In this document: in pieces, positions 35,455 through 47,119 of the stretch
Position numbering within the stretch: position 1 is the stretch's first letter
Layout: the number at the start of each line of letters is the position of its first letter
Source: Mesocentrotus franciscanus
Lineage: Eukaryota > Echinodermata > Echinoidea > Camarodonta > Strongylocentrotidae
NCBI GenBank assembly: GCA_037976565.1
Contig: CP137666.1
Span: 7,552,582 to 7,616,581, forward strand
Reading direction: 5' to 3'
Length of the DNA: 64,000 nucleotides
Notes under the pieces: model-generated
What the model was told of the DNA's origin: nothing
Databases searched by the model: none
The model's input: the letters and a program-made list of their open reading frames with translations, nothing else
Position numbers and translations under genes: made by a program

Positions 35455-35717
35455 CCTTAAAATGTATCATAATGTGAAAGAGGATGTCATTTGAGACACA
35501 CTTCTACAAAGATTTCACACCCCCAAAAAAAAAAATGTGTTTGGAGACAAATATTGATAAACGAATACATAATTTGGGTTTTCTGTTGTACATGTATGCA
35601 GAAAACCTAAATTTTGTATTCTTTCATCAATATTCGACTTCAAACACATTTGCTTTGAAAATCCTTGCAGAAATGTGTCTTAAATGACATCCTCTTTCAC
35701 AATATGATACAATTTAA
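35455..35717. mobile_element. Foldback element just upstream of the candidate gene 3 exon
   Basis: TATCATAATGTGAAAGAGGA…TGTCATTTGAGACACA pairs with TGTGTCTTAAATGACATC…CTCTTTCACAATATGATA, with imperfect pairing that continues inward to TTTTCTG…TACATGTA. It ends about 20 bases before the proposed 3' splice site at 35737. Confidence 0.75.
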
Positions 35718-35737
35718 GTGAAATTTGTATGTTGCAG

Positions 35738-35938
35738 GCAGGACAGAAAAACAGAGGAAGAGAGGGCTACGCCGTGGGCATGGACCACACAACACTTCTA
35801 CAGAACCTCAACCTCAACCAAGACACCCTGATTCTTTTAATGGAGGAAGAGGAAAAGATAAGGACACCAAGCCGGAGACAAGTACCAGTTCAAATCAAAC
35901 TAGCGGGTATGGTGTAAACGCAGAGCATACAGTGAGAG
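35738..35938 (+). CDS. Candidate upstream coding exon of gene 3
   Basis: An open stretch lies between a plausible 3' splice site (GTTGCAG at 35737) and a strong donor (GAG|GTAAGTGA at 35938/35939). The frame without stops ends in phase 1, which is what gene 3 exon 1 at 39843 needs. It would encode a hydrophilic, disordered-looking segment rich in R, G, T, P and Q (for example NGGRGKDKDTKPETSTSS). It has no in-frame ATG, so the start would lie still further upstream. A competing frame with an ATG at 35779 stops before the donor and could instead mean an upstream ORF or unrelated sequence. The agreement of phase has a one-in-three chance of being accidental. Confidence 0.4.
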
Positions 35939-36799
35939 GTAAGTGAGATATGGGTTACCCTCATGCTGTTACAGTGGAAGCAAAACAAACAAACAAACAG
36001 CAAAATACTGTAGAAAAGATACATGTAGTTGAAAGTGTCGAAATACATTGTACCTCCATGTGCAGTTATTACAGCTAAAAGGTACCTAACAATACATTTG
36101 TAAAAAAAAAAGACTTGAGTGTACTGTAAACCTAAAAATAAAAACAAAACTGACAAAAGGAACAAATAAATGGACAAATGAAGCAAAACAACATAGACAA
36201 GATGCATGTGATCTTTTAGTACAAACTCAAATGTTTCAATCTCCAGTTTACTTTATGGATTGAGCCAAAGCAAAAACAAACAGAGCAGAACAGCTTAGAC
36301 AAAATATGAAATAGTTAAAAGTTTTTAAGTACATGCATGAACAGTAATTAGATATACTGGTAGATTGAAAAGTTAAATAAATTGAAGTAGAGGTTGGGGA
36401 AATATCCTAAAGGTTAAGTGGTCATAGTGAGAGACATAGAGAAGAGGTATCAAATTGGATACAGAGAAGGGTAAAAGCAAATTACAACTGAATTGTCAAA
36501 ATGTCCATGGTAAAAGGGTGTGATTATATTTAGGTGAACCAGATAAGAGGAGGTTAAAAAAGTTAAAAGTGCTCATAATAAAGGTAGAGTGTATAACTGT
36601 ATACTAATTGAATGAAGAAATAGTCACCTGTTTAGAGGTTATGAGTGATTGTTATAGTACATGTAACTACATAAATTAACTACATAGTAACTACATGTAA
36701 CTACATAAATTTGAGTCTCATAGATAAATTGTTTTGCATACAGGACAAAATTGCCCTTATCCCCAAAGCCTGGCTGATCTTGAAACTGAAAGAATGTGA

Positions 36800-38480
36800 A
36801 TTTGTTTTCCCTTATTTATCCTTTTCCATTCAACTATTTTACTGTCAATAGAAACAAAGGCACTTTGCTGTCGAGACAGTTTAATGTCTACTTGAGATTA
36901 CTTCTACATGTAGATATTTATCAGACTTTTCATAACACTGTAAAAAGAAGAAAAACAATTGTTAATGATTTGTTATCATAGAAGACCAGGGGGAAATATT
37001 CCATATATATATTCTTCTGTAAATGTGGCTTAAGTCTGCAGTACACACAGTGCTCTACTGATACCAGGTAACAGTTTCTTTTGTTCTCAGATTAGTGTCT
37101 TGCAGTTGTTCACTTCACTAATCTAAGTCAATGTATAGAGCATTGTGTCACAGGTTCCCTGATTAATGCCTGGCTATTGTTCATTGGAGCTTAATGCATA
37201 GAGGTTTTTGAGGGGGCTTAAGCCTATCTGTTTTCTGATTCTGTTGTTCCCCAATTAATGTTTGCTCTTAATCCCTCAAATTGAAATTTCTGTAAAGTGT
37301 GGAGGCTTGTGGGCATGGAAGGGGTTAGGGATCGAGAGTGTTGGATACTTGGATGGTCTGATGATTAACTGATTATTAAGATTCAAGATCAACTAAGTAC
37401 AGTGCAATCTGTAAATAAAGACCACTCAAGGGAGACAAGAAAAGTGGTCTTTATGAATTATATTTAGGCAGGTGGTATTTATGTACAGGTACCTTCAGTA
37501 CATGTTTTAATAAGAAACCATTTTCAGGGGAAACAAGAAATATGGTCTATCAATACAAGAAAGACACATTGTCTTTCTACACAAGAAAGTAAGCAAGTAT
37601 CATATCTTACAGATTCTTTGTCTGATTTTTCTGATTTTTCTAAATCTCTTAAAGATTTGTCCTTCTGATCTGTCCTTTTCCATTCAACAGGACAGCAGTA
37701 TCAATGAAAAAACCAGTACTTTGTTGTAGACAGTTTAATATCTACTATAGATAACTAGTACAGTATGTTTTTATCAGACTTATTATTATTTTGTAAAAAC
37801 TTTCATCTTTTGGTTTATGATCACACCATACAGAGAAAAAACACATATACATGTATGTATATTCATTATATTCTTCTCCAAACACTGCAGAGACATAAAG
37901 TGACCAATCACCTAAGGAAATACTTTCTGTACACTACAGCTAGAGTGTGTAAAATCAACCTGAACAAAAGTTTTACCTAGCAATCTAAGGGTTAACAGTT
38001 AAGGAGTATTAAGAAAATTGACAAAAAACCCAGCAAAATGGTAAACTTGGAAATTGGAATATCTCTTTACAGAAGTCATATTTGTAGCTCATATGATGAC
38101 TACAGTATAGCAATGTGGAATCCCAAACATGCAGAGCAAAATCCGGCCTTTTTGATGATTGGTACATGTACACTCTAAATCTGTCTTATGCTGTGCTTGG
38201 TACTAGTAACTGTTACTCTTTCTTTTGTTCTCCAGTTAGTGTCTCTCTTGTGTTAATTGTCTCTTTCACTTTGTTAAAGCTACATGTATGCCTGGTTTTT
38301 GTTCATTGTATGGAGATTAATAAGCTGAAGTGTGAGGAATAAAGCTATCTGTTAATTCTGTTTGTACATATTCTATTGTTCCACAAGTGGCATTTGTCTT
38401 TTATTCCTTAGCGTTATGATAAACTGGAAAGTGTGTCTCGTGTGAATGTGTGAGCTATCTGAGGATTATCAAGATTCAAG
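36800..38480 (+). repeat. Diverged tandem duplication upstream of gene 3
   Basis: Landmarks recur in order: TCCTTTTCCATTCAAC (36823, 37674), AGACAGTTTAAT-TCTACT (36877, 37729), TTTCTTTTGTTCTC (37076, 38220), GCCTGG-TTTTGTTCATTG (37170, 38290) and GATTATCAAGATTCAAGATC-type sequence (37372, 38464). No gene is visible in it. Confidence 0.6.
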
Positions 38481-39380
38481 ATCGACTACATAGTCCAATC
38501 TTGATACTGCTTCTAAACTGGAGGCCTGTTGTCCTATTTTTAATGTAAAAAAATGAACAAGTTTGTTGTACATGTATATCTCATTTTCTATTTTTATTTG
38601 ATGCAGACTCTATCTTCTGGAATAAGTGTATCATATTAGAGCTGCCAAGTAAAAGGCTTACTTGTTTTCATTATCTTAATCTTAAGAATTGGGGGATACA
38701 GAAAAATTAAGATTTGATTTGATTTTGATTTTTTAAGGGGGGGTGGGGCTCTAAAATGTTCATGTATTGTTCTGTAACTTCTGTTGTAATTTATTTATTT
38801 AATGAATACTTGTTAATTGAAAAACCTTAACAAAGCACAGTACTAATTATCAGTTACGGTACTACAATAAAGCCATGTTAAAAAGCTGGTTGTTCTGCTG
38901 GTCTGTTCTGTATGAAGCAGTTACCAAAATTGTATTCGACATTTCTCTGTTAAAGCCTACATTATTGCCAATTTTTAGAACCAAGATCTCTTGATAATTC
39001 CTTGGTAGGACTTTACTACTGTTCTCTTGACTAATACTTGCATGTTCTTTCATAGTAAGCATACAATATATCTTTTCTTCATTTTCTTAATTTGCAATTT
39101 AAATTGCATTAATGAAGGAAATCAATTTAATAACAGAAAGAAAAAAAAAATTGAAATCATCAGCTTAAAGCCCAAGGCCACTCCGATTTTCAAAAATTAT
39201 AACATGTTGTAAATAAATCAAAGGTTAAAACTGCCAAATATCACGGGCGTACTTCAATCTGGTGATTTTTAAGAGCGATTTTTGTTTCGGGTATTTCGAG
39301 CAAAACATTTATATTGCTGTACGGATGTGACGTATGCTCCTCACAACGAAAGTGCCAGCGGTATACATTCTGACAATAGG

Positions 39381-39552
39381 TTCGTAATGTAACCAAATTT
39401 AATGCATACGTCTTTGTGAAGTGCCTCTATACAAACTATTTCATTCACCTGATAAGAATAATAGTGTTTCATTATTCTTATCAGGTGAATGAAATAGTTT
39501 GTATCGAGGCACTTCACAAAGACGTATGCATTAAATTTGGTTACATTACGAA
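39381..39552. mobile_element. Near-perfect 82-bp-arm hairpin element
   Basis: The arms 39381-39462 and 39471-39552 are inverted copies with one visible mismatch (GCCTCTATAC against GTATCGAGGC) and an 8-base loop AGTGTTTC. Weaker pairing (GTGACGTATGCTCCTCACAAC / GTTGTGAGGACCCTACGTCAC) continues outside, with a one-sided insertion in the left flank. Confidence 0.9.
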
Positions 39553-39842
39553 TCTGTGTTGTGAGGACCCTACGTCACAACCGACTCGCTCATTAACTTG
39601 TTTTTGCTCATTAAAAAAAATTATTAAAAATAAATCTGAGCACCATTTTCCAAAACCAAGTTAAATTTGGGCTTTTTAGATTTTTGTCTATCTAATCAGC
39701 TCAACTTTTCAGTGGAGTGGACTTGTACTTTAAATTGGTGATGTAATACAGCTTTTTCTTTCTTTCTGACAGCCAGAATTTAGAAGATTTCAGAGATACA
39801 GTTTATAGGAATGTTTATCATTGATTCTTTCTTTATCTACAG

Positions 39843-42800
39843 AAAATACCCAACCACATGTGGCTCCCCCCAATTCAACAGAACTCTCATGGTCTGTAAA
39901 GCAAAGAGACCGCGGTAACATTTTCTACAAATCAGCTACTGAGGATTTCAGCGCCACGGTTCGTATCAGCAGGCTTGAAAATGCCATCAGTTGCTACAAG
40001 AGTGCATTTTCGTGTAGCAGCAACAAAGACGACGAAGCTTCCGCATTGAAGAACATCGGAATGGCATCCTGGAAGCTGGCAGCCATTGCTGTTGAGAGTG
40101 AGTCGGAAGAAGCAGAGAAGGTAGGCCTGCCGTAGAATAGATGCAACGGTTATACAAAACATAATTGAATTCCTAACTTGAACCTGGACTGAAATTGTAC
40201 CTTTATAGTTATAGTATTATACCCACATCATTGAGCTCCAACAGAACAATCTAGAATCGTTAGTGTTTTTTTAATGATTCTATTACCTTCTAAAAATACA
40301 TTTTTGTTACACTTACGTGCAGAGTATCCTGAAGCATTTTAAAGAAGCCTTGAAGCTTTTCTGCATGGCGTATGTTCTGAGGTCCTACAAGAGTGTATCA
40401 TGGGGTGACAAGCTGGAAGAATCTTGGGAGAATTGTTTAGAGGAGACATGTGAATGGTTGGCTATGTTGGACACAACAGGTATATGTTATCAGACAAATG
40501 ATTTTGTGTGTGAGGGGGGGGGGGGTTGGTTTTGTGATTCATAGAGATAATGACCTTGAAATTACATACAGCAATTTGAACATTGTTTTGAATACTTGCA
40601 CAAAAGTTGGCAAGACAAGTATATAAGTAACTGCGTATGTCGAATCTCATAGAAAAAAAGTTAGACTTATGCAAAATTTGACTTAACAGTAGGATTCAAC
40701 TTGGGGTAAAATTTGACTTGTGAGACTTCAAGTAATGCAGAGTTAACTGTAATAACTCACTATACCCCCCATTTCTTGTGCCCTGTTCCCAGAATCAAGA
40801 AATCAATTTCCATTTAAATGCACATTGTATGTAAATTGTATTTTGAACTTTGGTCCTTGATAATGGTTATTTTCAGAGAGGATTGCTGGTTTCAGTGAGT
40901 TGTTAGGTTATGTACCAGACTGTAGTCTGAAGGCTAATGGATACATCCAGTATTCAACACTCCTTTTTCATGAAGGTCTTACAGCCTGGCAAGATGGAGA
41001 ATACAAGGAATGCTACAGGCAAGTCTTTGATTACTTTAATACTATCTGAACACTTTCATATTGCACTAACCCCCTGTCCACACACAACATTTTCCGTGAT
41101 TAGGCGTGATTAGTTATACCGTTTCGCGATAGTTATACCGTTTCGCGATAGTTATATGATGAAATTGTGTGTGTGGACGCTTACTAACGATACGTCGTAT
41201 AACGAAACGTATAACGAAACGCAGGTTTGGGCATCGTTTCGAACTAGAACTCAATAACTAATCACGCCTAATCACGCTTAATCACGGAAATTTTGTGTGT
41301 GGACGGAACTAGTCTAACTGGGCGGGGCTTAACGTCGGCAACATCAAAACAACACACTGCGCAGTAGCAAACTGCGCACCTATCGATGTTTCGTTATAGA
41401 GTTTCGATAACTTTTTCGTGTGTGGACACCCTGGAATTTATACGATGATTCTTTATACGACGTTTCTTGTGTGTGGACACCCTGGAATTTATACGATGAT
41501 TCTTTATACGACGTATCGTTATAGAGTTTCGGGATAAATTGTTTTGTGTGTGGACACGCTGTAAGTATCCCTTCACTGTGACTAGTACAGTACTAGTAAA
41601 CAAAACTAATAGAGATAAGGGAAAAACAAACAACAAAACAACAGGTACTGCTACTACTTCTGAACCGCAAATCCTTTCCAATTTCCCATGATTTTCAGGT
41701 ACAGGAGAGAATGCTGCTTCCCAATCCAAGAAGCAGAGAGGCTTTGTGAAGAAGTTTGGTTGTGTGAAAATCTATCATTATACCAGAACTGAATATTATA
41801 TCTTTAAAATATTATGGAATAGGAAAACGTGCTCTACTTTGAAGCATCTTATGCCCGATTTCCCTTGATTTTCAGGTTCATGAGAGAATGCTACTTCCCA
41901 ATCCAAGAAGCAGAGAGGCTTTGTGAAGGAGATTGCTCTATCAAGTCTGAAATAGCAGTCTTACAGGAAGATGTCTACATCCACACATGTGTTGCTGAGT
42001 CCAGTATGGCACGAGCTACAGGTAATTAAACTTTATACCCAAGCACCTGGGAGAGAGTTTTCCTCAAGAAAATTAACAAAGACTCCCCCAACAAAACAAA
42101 AAATAGCCCTCATTTTTAGAGTACTCATTTTCGATCCAAATAGGAAAAGAAATTTTGAATGTAAAATGTTGTTGGGGGAGGGGGTCCCTTGAATCCCCTG
42201 AACTCCTATATGTTTTACAGGCCTTGATAGGTTATTGTACCATCTGACATGTTTGTATCAGTTCAAGATTTTTGTATCACATATTGAAACGTGACAAGAT
42301 ACAGACGCTTCAGTTTGCAGTTACATGACAACTCTATATTTTCCCAAAATCAAAATTAACGTAAGACTAAATCAGCTACATCATTGAGGTATGGTTTCAT
42401 TTTAGATATCCTTGTTGCCAGTCCTGCATGTAAACAATAACTTGTCTAGGACCAGACACCACTACAATATTGCAACGTAACATTTTACTATCATGTTCTG
42501 TGCAGAATGAAAATGGCAATAATGTCATATCATTCACCTGTTTTCTTTCATATTCGTCCTTCAGGTGATGACTTGCTCGAAGAACACTTGAAGAACGAGG
42601 AAACAGTGAACACTGACGTAATATGGACCGTGATAGATTTCTACAAACAAGCAGCAGTGTTATGCAGGGATAAGGACCTGGAGCAGGAGGCTATAGCTTA
42701 CAGTCGACTTGGACGTGTCTATGGCAAAGTGAGTTCATAGTAGCCTCTTTGACAGCTGTTTTTAATGTGTCTCTTCAAATATTCTTTATTTACTGTCTAT

Positions 42801-44504
42801 GCATCTTGAGTATCTCATTGTTAGGATGTGAGGTTTTTATGCCTCCACCCATTACAGATGGTACTGGAGGCATTATGTTTTTGGATTGTTCGTCTGTCCA
42901 ACTTTCTCATTATTGCAATAATTTGAGAACCATTTGAGGTATCTAGTTCAAAATTAGTGCTAGAAGGTATCACCATAGGAAAAAGAACTCATTAGATTTT
43001 GGAGAAAGTAGGTGAAATATCAAAGGTCATAGAGGTCAGTTTCCATGAATTTTCAGGTTTTTAGCATTACCATTGATATCTCTCTATCTATTTAGCCATA
43101 AACTCCAAAATTAGACCTAATTTCATCATGATAGTGAGATCTTTTTTAGGGTTAGATGGTCAAAGGTCATAGAGGTCAATATACATGAAATTAAAAGTTT
43201 TTGAGCCTCGTCTTGACCATATATTGATAACCATTTGCAGTAATCATCTAATCATGCCCAATATTATGTAGCGAATTTTATTGAAATATCACTGAAACAA
43301 GACGTGTTTTTGTTTGTTTTTTAAAGGTCTTTACTTTGCCATCCCGAGGGAAAGACTACTACAAGAAAGCTATTCAGCTGGCACTAAGTATGACCCCAAG
43401 GACATTTCATGGTGTTGGTGAGTATCTGACTCTTTTTTGTTTCTCTATCAAAACATATGTTAGTTGCATTTGAATTCAATTAATTCACAATACATCAAAC
43501 AAAGTTTTGCTGTCTTATGTTGAGCATTTCTTTCTTGAGCATTGTTTTCCAAAGGATGAAACCCCATGATGTATCTGCATAATTGTACTCTTTTGTAAGA
43601 TAGAAGGAAAGTTGGGTAGAAACCCATAGTGAAATTAATCTTTGTTCTACAAATGTTCTTTCTTTCTTAATTTTTTTAACTTTTTATCTTACATTGCCTT
43701 CATAAAATGAAACTCAATACCATGTTAGGTTGTGATTGCACTTTGATATGTCTTCTGTTGGGAGCCAAGAGGGCATTGCCTCCAGTTGTATGACTCCTGC
43801 TTCAGCAACACTTGCTCTGCAGAGTTCCTAAAAGCAAACAAGGACCAACACTATACCTACCCCTACTTCTTATCCTTTACCTGGTCTAAAATCTAACAGC
43901 AATCTTAATCCACACCATATATCTTTGATGAAATAAAGCCTGGAGCAGTAGTTTGCCAGAGCAAATTTCTGGTCTCTTGTACTGGGAGGAATATCGTCTT
44001 TTCATAGCCAGAAGGGCATTAACACTGTGCTTAACGTGTATGTGCTAATAATTTTCCTAGCTCCAAACAGACAATATGACCTAGCATCCTTTTGGCTCTC
44101 AACAGATTGATATTTTGTTATTAATTTCTGTAGGTTGGTTCAAGGAATCTACAAAGTTTGTCGAGGACTTCCAGAAACGTCTGAACGTGGACGAAGAGGA
44201 AGACAAGGATAAGGAAGCTGCCCTCAAGGAGATGAAGGAAGACATTGACAAACTCTCAGAAATGGCCACCAAGAAGTGTGGTCTGGATTTCGTCAAGGAC
44301 ATCTACAAGACGTGGCCGCCCAAGGCTCCAGAGGCCAAGCTTGATGAGAAACTCTCCACAAAGAAGCTGCTCCTGAAGGCCATCACTCACTACCACCCTG
44401 ATAAGGTGGACAAAGAGGTCCATGGCAAGAATTGGTTCTATTTCAGTGGAGAGATCCCCAAGCACCTTAATTCCAAATATGCCTGCCATAAGGGTGTAGA
44501 GTGA
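39843..44504 (+). CDS. Gene 3: TPR-like protein with C-terminal J-like domain (7 recognised exons, 5' end incomplete)
   Basis: Coding exons: 39843-40120, 40323-40479, 40877-41018, 41876-42021, 42565-42728, 43327-43417 and 44134-44504, about 448 residues from exon 1 on. Exons 2-7 equal those of gene 2 in length (157, 142, 146, 164, 91, 371) and phase. Exon 1 starts after a 3' splice site in phase 1 and has no usable Met before its TPR-like helices (RDRGNIFYKSA), so translation must start in an upstream exon (see 35738-35938). Exon 7 carries the charged segment, [12 protein letters not shown] and the J-like ITHYHPDK with intact HPD. The intron after exon 3 begins with GC rather than GT (CAG|GCAAGT). 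Intron 3 also holds a broken second copy of the start of exon 4. Coding sequence is close to gene 2, especially in exon 7, indicating a recent duplication or gene conversion. Confidence 0.85.
41068..41572. mobile_element. Repeat with GTCCACACAC ends in gene 3 intron 3
   Basis: It starts CCTGTCCACACACAACATTTTCC and ends TTGTTTTGTGTGTGGACACG. GTGTGTGGAC recurs internally, including two tandem copies of a 57-base unit (GTGTGTGGACACCCTGGAAT at about 41419 and 41471). ATACGACG/CGTATAAC segments recur in both directions. Probably a non-autonomous DNA transposon. Confidence 0.65.
41699..41758 (+). pseudogene. Partial duplicate of gene 3 exon 4 (pseudo-exon)
   Basis: About 55 bases starting after CCATGATTTTCAG repeat the acceptor and first half of the true exon at 41876 (AGAGAATGCTGCTTCCCAAT against AGAGAATGCTACTTCCCAAT). 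The similarity breaks off after GGCTTTGTGAAG, and no matching donor follows. Using this acceptor would disrupt the protein. It lies 177 bases upstream of the functional exon. Confidence 0.75.
42830..43210 (+). repeat. 'GCCTCC…GGAGGC' dispersed repeat in gene 3 intron 5
   Basis: TTTTTATGCCTCCACCCATT and GGTACTGGAGGCATTATGTT followed by TTCGTCTGTCCAAC and AAAGGTCATAGAGGTCA (twice) match the style of a very common repeat in marine invertebrates. Confidence 0.6.
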
Positions 44505-47092
44505 AACACATTCTCCAAGTAGACACCCCCACCCCTTCTTCAAGATGATTATTGAATATGACCCTAACATGGTTAACAAGTAGGTCCACAAGTAGAAATG
44601 CTTTCATTCCAACATGCAGAGATATCCAAGGATCATAACATCAAGTGTGTCCACTAAAAACACCCAAGTATATCTGCTGCAAATGTATAGAGTAAAAGGC
44701 ATTTTTCAATGACACACTCCCTTTCTGAAGTGATAATTCAGTTTATGACTCTGACAGTGCTAACAAGTAGGTCAACAAGTAGGAAAGCTTTCACTCCAAC
44801 TGAGAGATCCACGGATCACAACATCAAGTATGAATAATTCAAGTGATTTAAATTCTCCAAGGAATACACTCCCATTCCACTACTCCTGTACGGCTGCTAC
44901 AGAAAGTGGTTGAATCAGGTACATGTCCCACAGCCTAAATGTTGCATAAACCCAAGGAGGTACTTATGTATATATAAACCCTTTGATTCTGATAAAGAGT
45001 TCCACATAAGCCTTTCAACAAATTGTACTCATCCACAAAACTAGGATTAAACTAATACACAGCCATACAGTCTGAAGTATGTAGAGATATATCTATGGTA
45101 TGCATGAACTAAGGGAAGAGAATGTTATGTGCTTTCATGTAGATAACTTAGAAGTGGACATGGTAGTCATAAGAAGATGTTGTTGATTTCTCTTACTAAA
45201 TCAAGTACATATCACAGGATTCCCAACTGTCCTGGAAATCATGAAAAAGCTTGAAAATGACTTCCTCTTTGTCTAATCAGAGAGAAAAAGTCAGAGACTG
45301 TGACAAGCAGCAATCAAATCAGGGAAAAATCAGGGAAAAATCAGGGATTTTCATAACATTTCAAAGTGTTTTTAAAATGTTTCAAACTGGAAATGGTTGA
45401 AATAATGATGCTTGAAATAAAGGTAAAAATCATGAAATTAAAATCAGGGAATTTTGGTTTTATGAATGCATAAAAGGGTATTTTTTTCATCACCAGGTGC
45501 ATAACACACTTATCGCATTAAGGTATCCAATTAACTTGTGATGACAAGATATGCGGAAAGGGTGGTAAATTTGATAGCCCCGGTCGGGAGCACAGGGTTT
45601 GATAGGGTTTAAAATCCTGTGGAAATGCACAATAAAAAGAAAGCAATCCTCGATTATGGTGTTAAATGCAATGCAAGATAGATATAACATCCCTGTTAAG
45701 GGTCTACAAATCAGATATGTTAGATGGGATTCCCTGTATAGGGTATCAAAATGGCTCTAGACTTTAATTCTCATTTAGGGTGCTTTTGAGAAAGAGATTT
45801 ACAGAAATGATGTACAATGCTCAATGTGACATACCCCCTGTAGTAACTGCAAGGTTTGTGTTGACTTGATTTGTTTCTCTGTCACTGCAACACTTGGTAT
45901 GTTCAAGTTCTTTATATATGTGTATATTGTATATATGTTTCATTGGTTTGTGCATCTTTGAATAGTAATTGCACAATCAAGATTATATTCAGATAGGAAA
46001 TATTATTTGAGCTTCAAGGCCAAATACTGTTTTACAACTCAAATGCTCTTGTAATTAGGATGATGGTCATGCTCATATTAATTGGTTGATCAAACATTCT
46101 GGGTGTATAAATCATGATGTACAATACCTAAGATCTTTTCAATATTCCTTTGATTATGAAAGAAGGTTTCATTGTAACCATCTTCATCATAATCATTGTT
46201 GTTCAAAGTTTGTTTTTTACCATGGTGTGAGGTTGGATGTTTAATTTCCTAGGTGACCTTCTTATTTCCTTATGGATATGTTAAGTATTTTAATAGTACC
46301 GTATACTTCATGTTTATTTTAGATGTAGTACATTTACATATTTGTACTTTTTTGTTTTTTGTAATGTTTTGTTTATACCCTTTCGGAGTTCATTTCTCCC
46401 AATCCTTTTCCCCCATTGGTAGTGTTGGTACACATAGATTTCAAAAGATAAGATATCTTTGTGTTTTTCCTTTTTGAAATGTGCATCTTGTCACTGAAGG
46501 TATAATAAAAAGCAAGGGCTACATGGGTTAAACATATCTTGTCGTAATTTTGTCTTTTTTTCCTGTATTCTCTTAAATTCAGTGTGCCGAAAACCCAAAG
46601 GATCAAACCCATTAGAAATGCATTTTGAATGAAAATGACAACATGTCAAATGGGTGACTACTCCAACACATGTAAAGTCTAAGGCAGGATGTTTTCATAT
46701 CCATTTCGGGGGTATCGATCTTTGATCAGTGCACAGCGGAAAAAATTGCAGGGCTGAAAGAACAGAGATTTCCCCCAATATGCATTGCCCACCAGCAGAA
46801 TTAGTATGAGTTAATAATTAAACCTATAAAGTATGTGAATTTTCTAGTGTGCTCATCTATGATGAATTGCCTTCTGTATCAGTCAATGTTAATTTTCAGT
46901 CTCTCTACAGCCAAAACCTACCCCTTCAATATTTTCGCTTCAGATTCAGGTTTTTCTTGCCATACTTTGTATATTATTGTTAATGTATAATGATGTGCTT
47001 ATATTACGTCTCACTGGTGCTTTGTACAGATATAAGAAGAATTCATGATCGATGGAATGTACAGAGGGAAGGACTACATTACAAATGACCAA

Positions 47093-47098
47093 AATAAA
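47093..47098 (+). promoter_or_regulatory. Polyadenylation signal of gene 3
   Basis: AATAAA in the block homologous to the gene 2 3' end (ACCAAAATAAAGAACATC in both). The distance from the stop is about 2.6 kb here because extra sequence (roughly 44950-46600) separates two parts that are nearly adjacent after gene 2. Confidence 0.55.
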
Positions 47099-47119
47099 GA
47101 ACATCAATTATCAAATCAT

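Noticed and set aside
39821..39842. TTG-initiated start for gene 3 exon 1
   Set aside because: These bases are the pyrimidine tract and AG of a 3' splice site, so they are intron, not coding.
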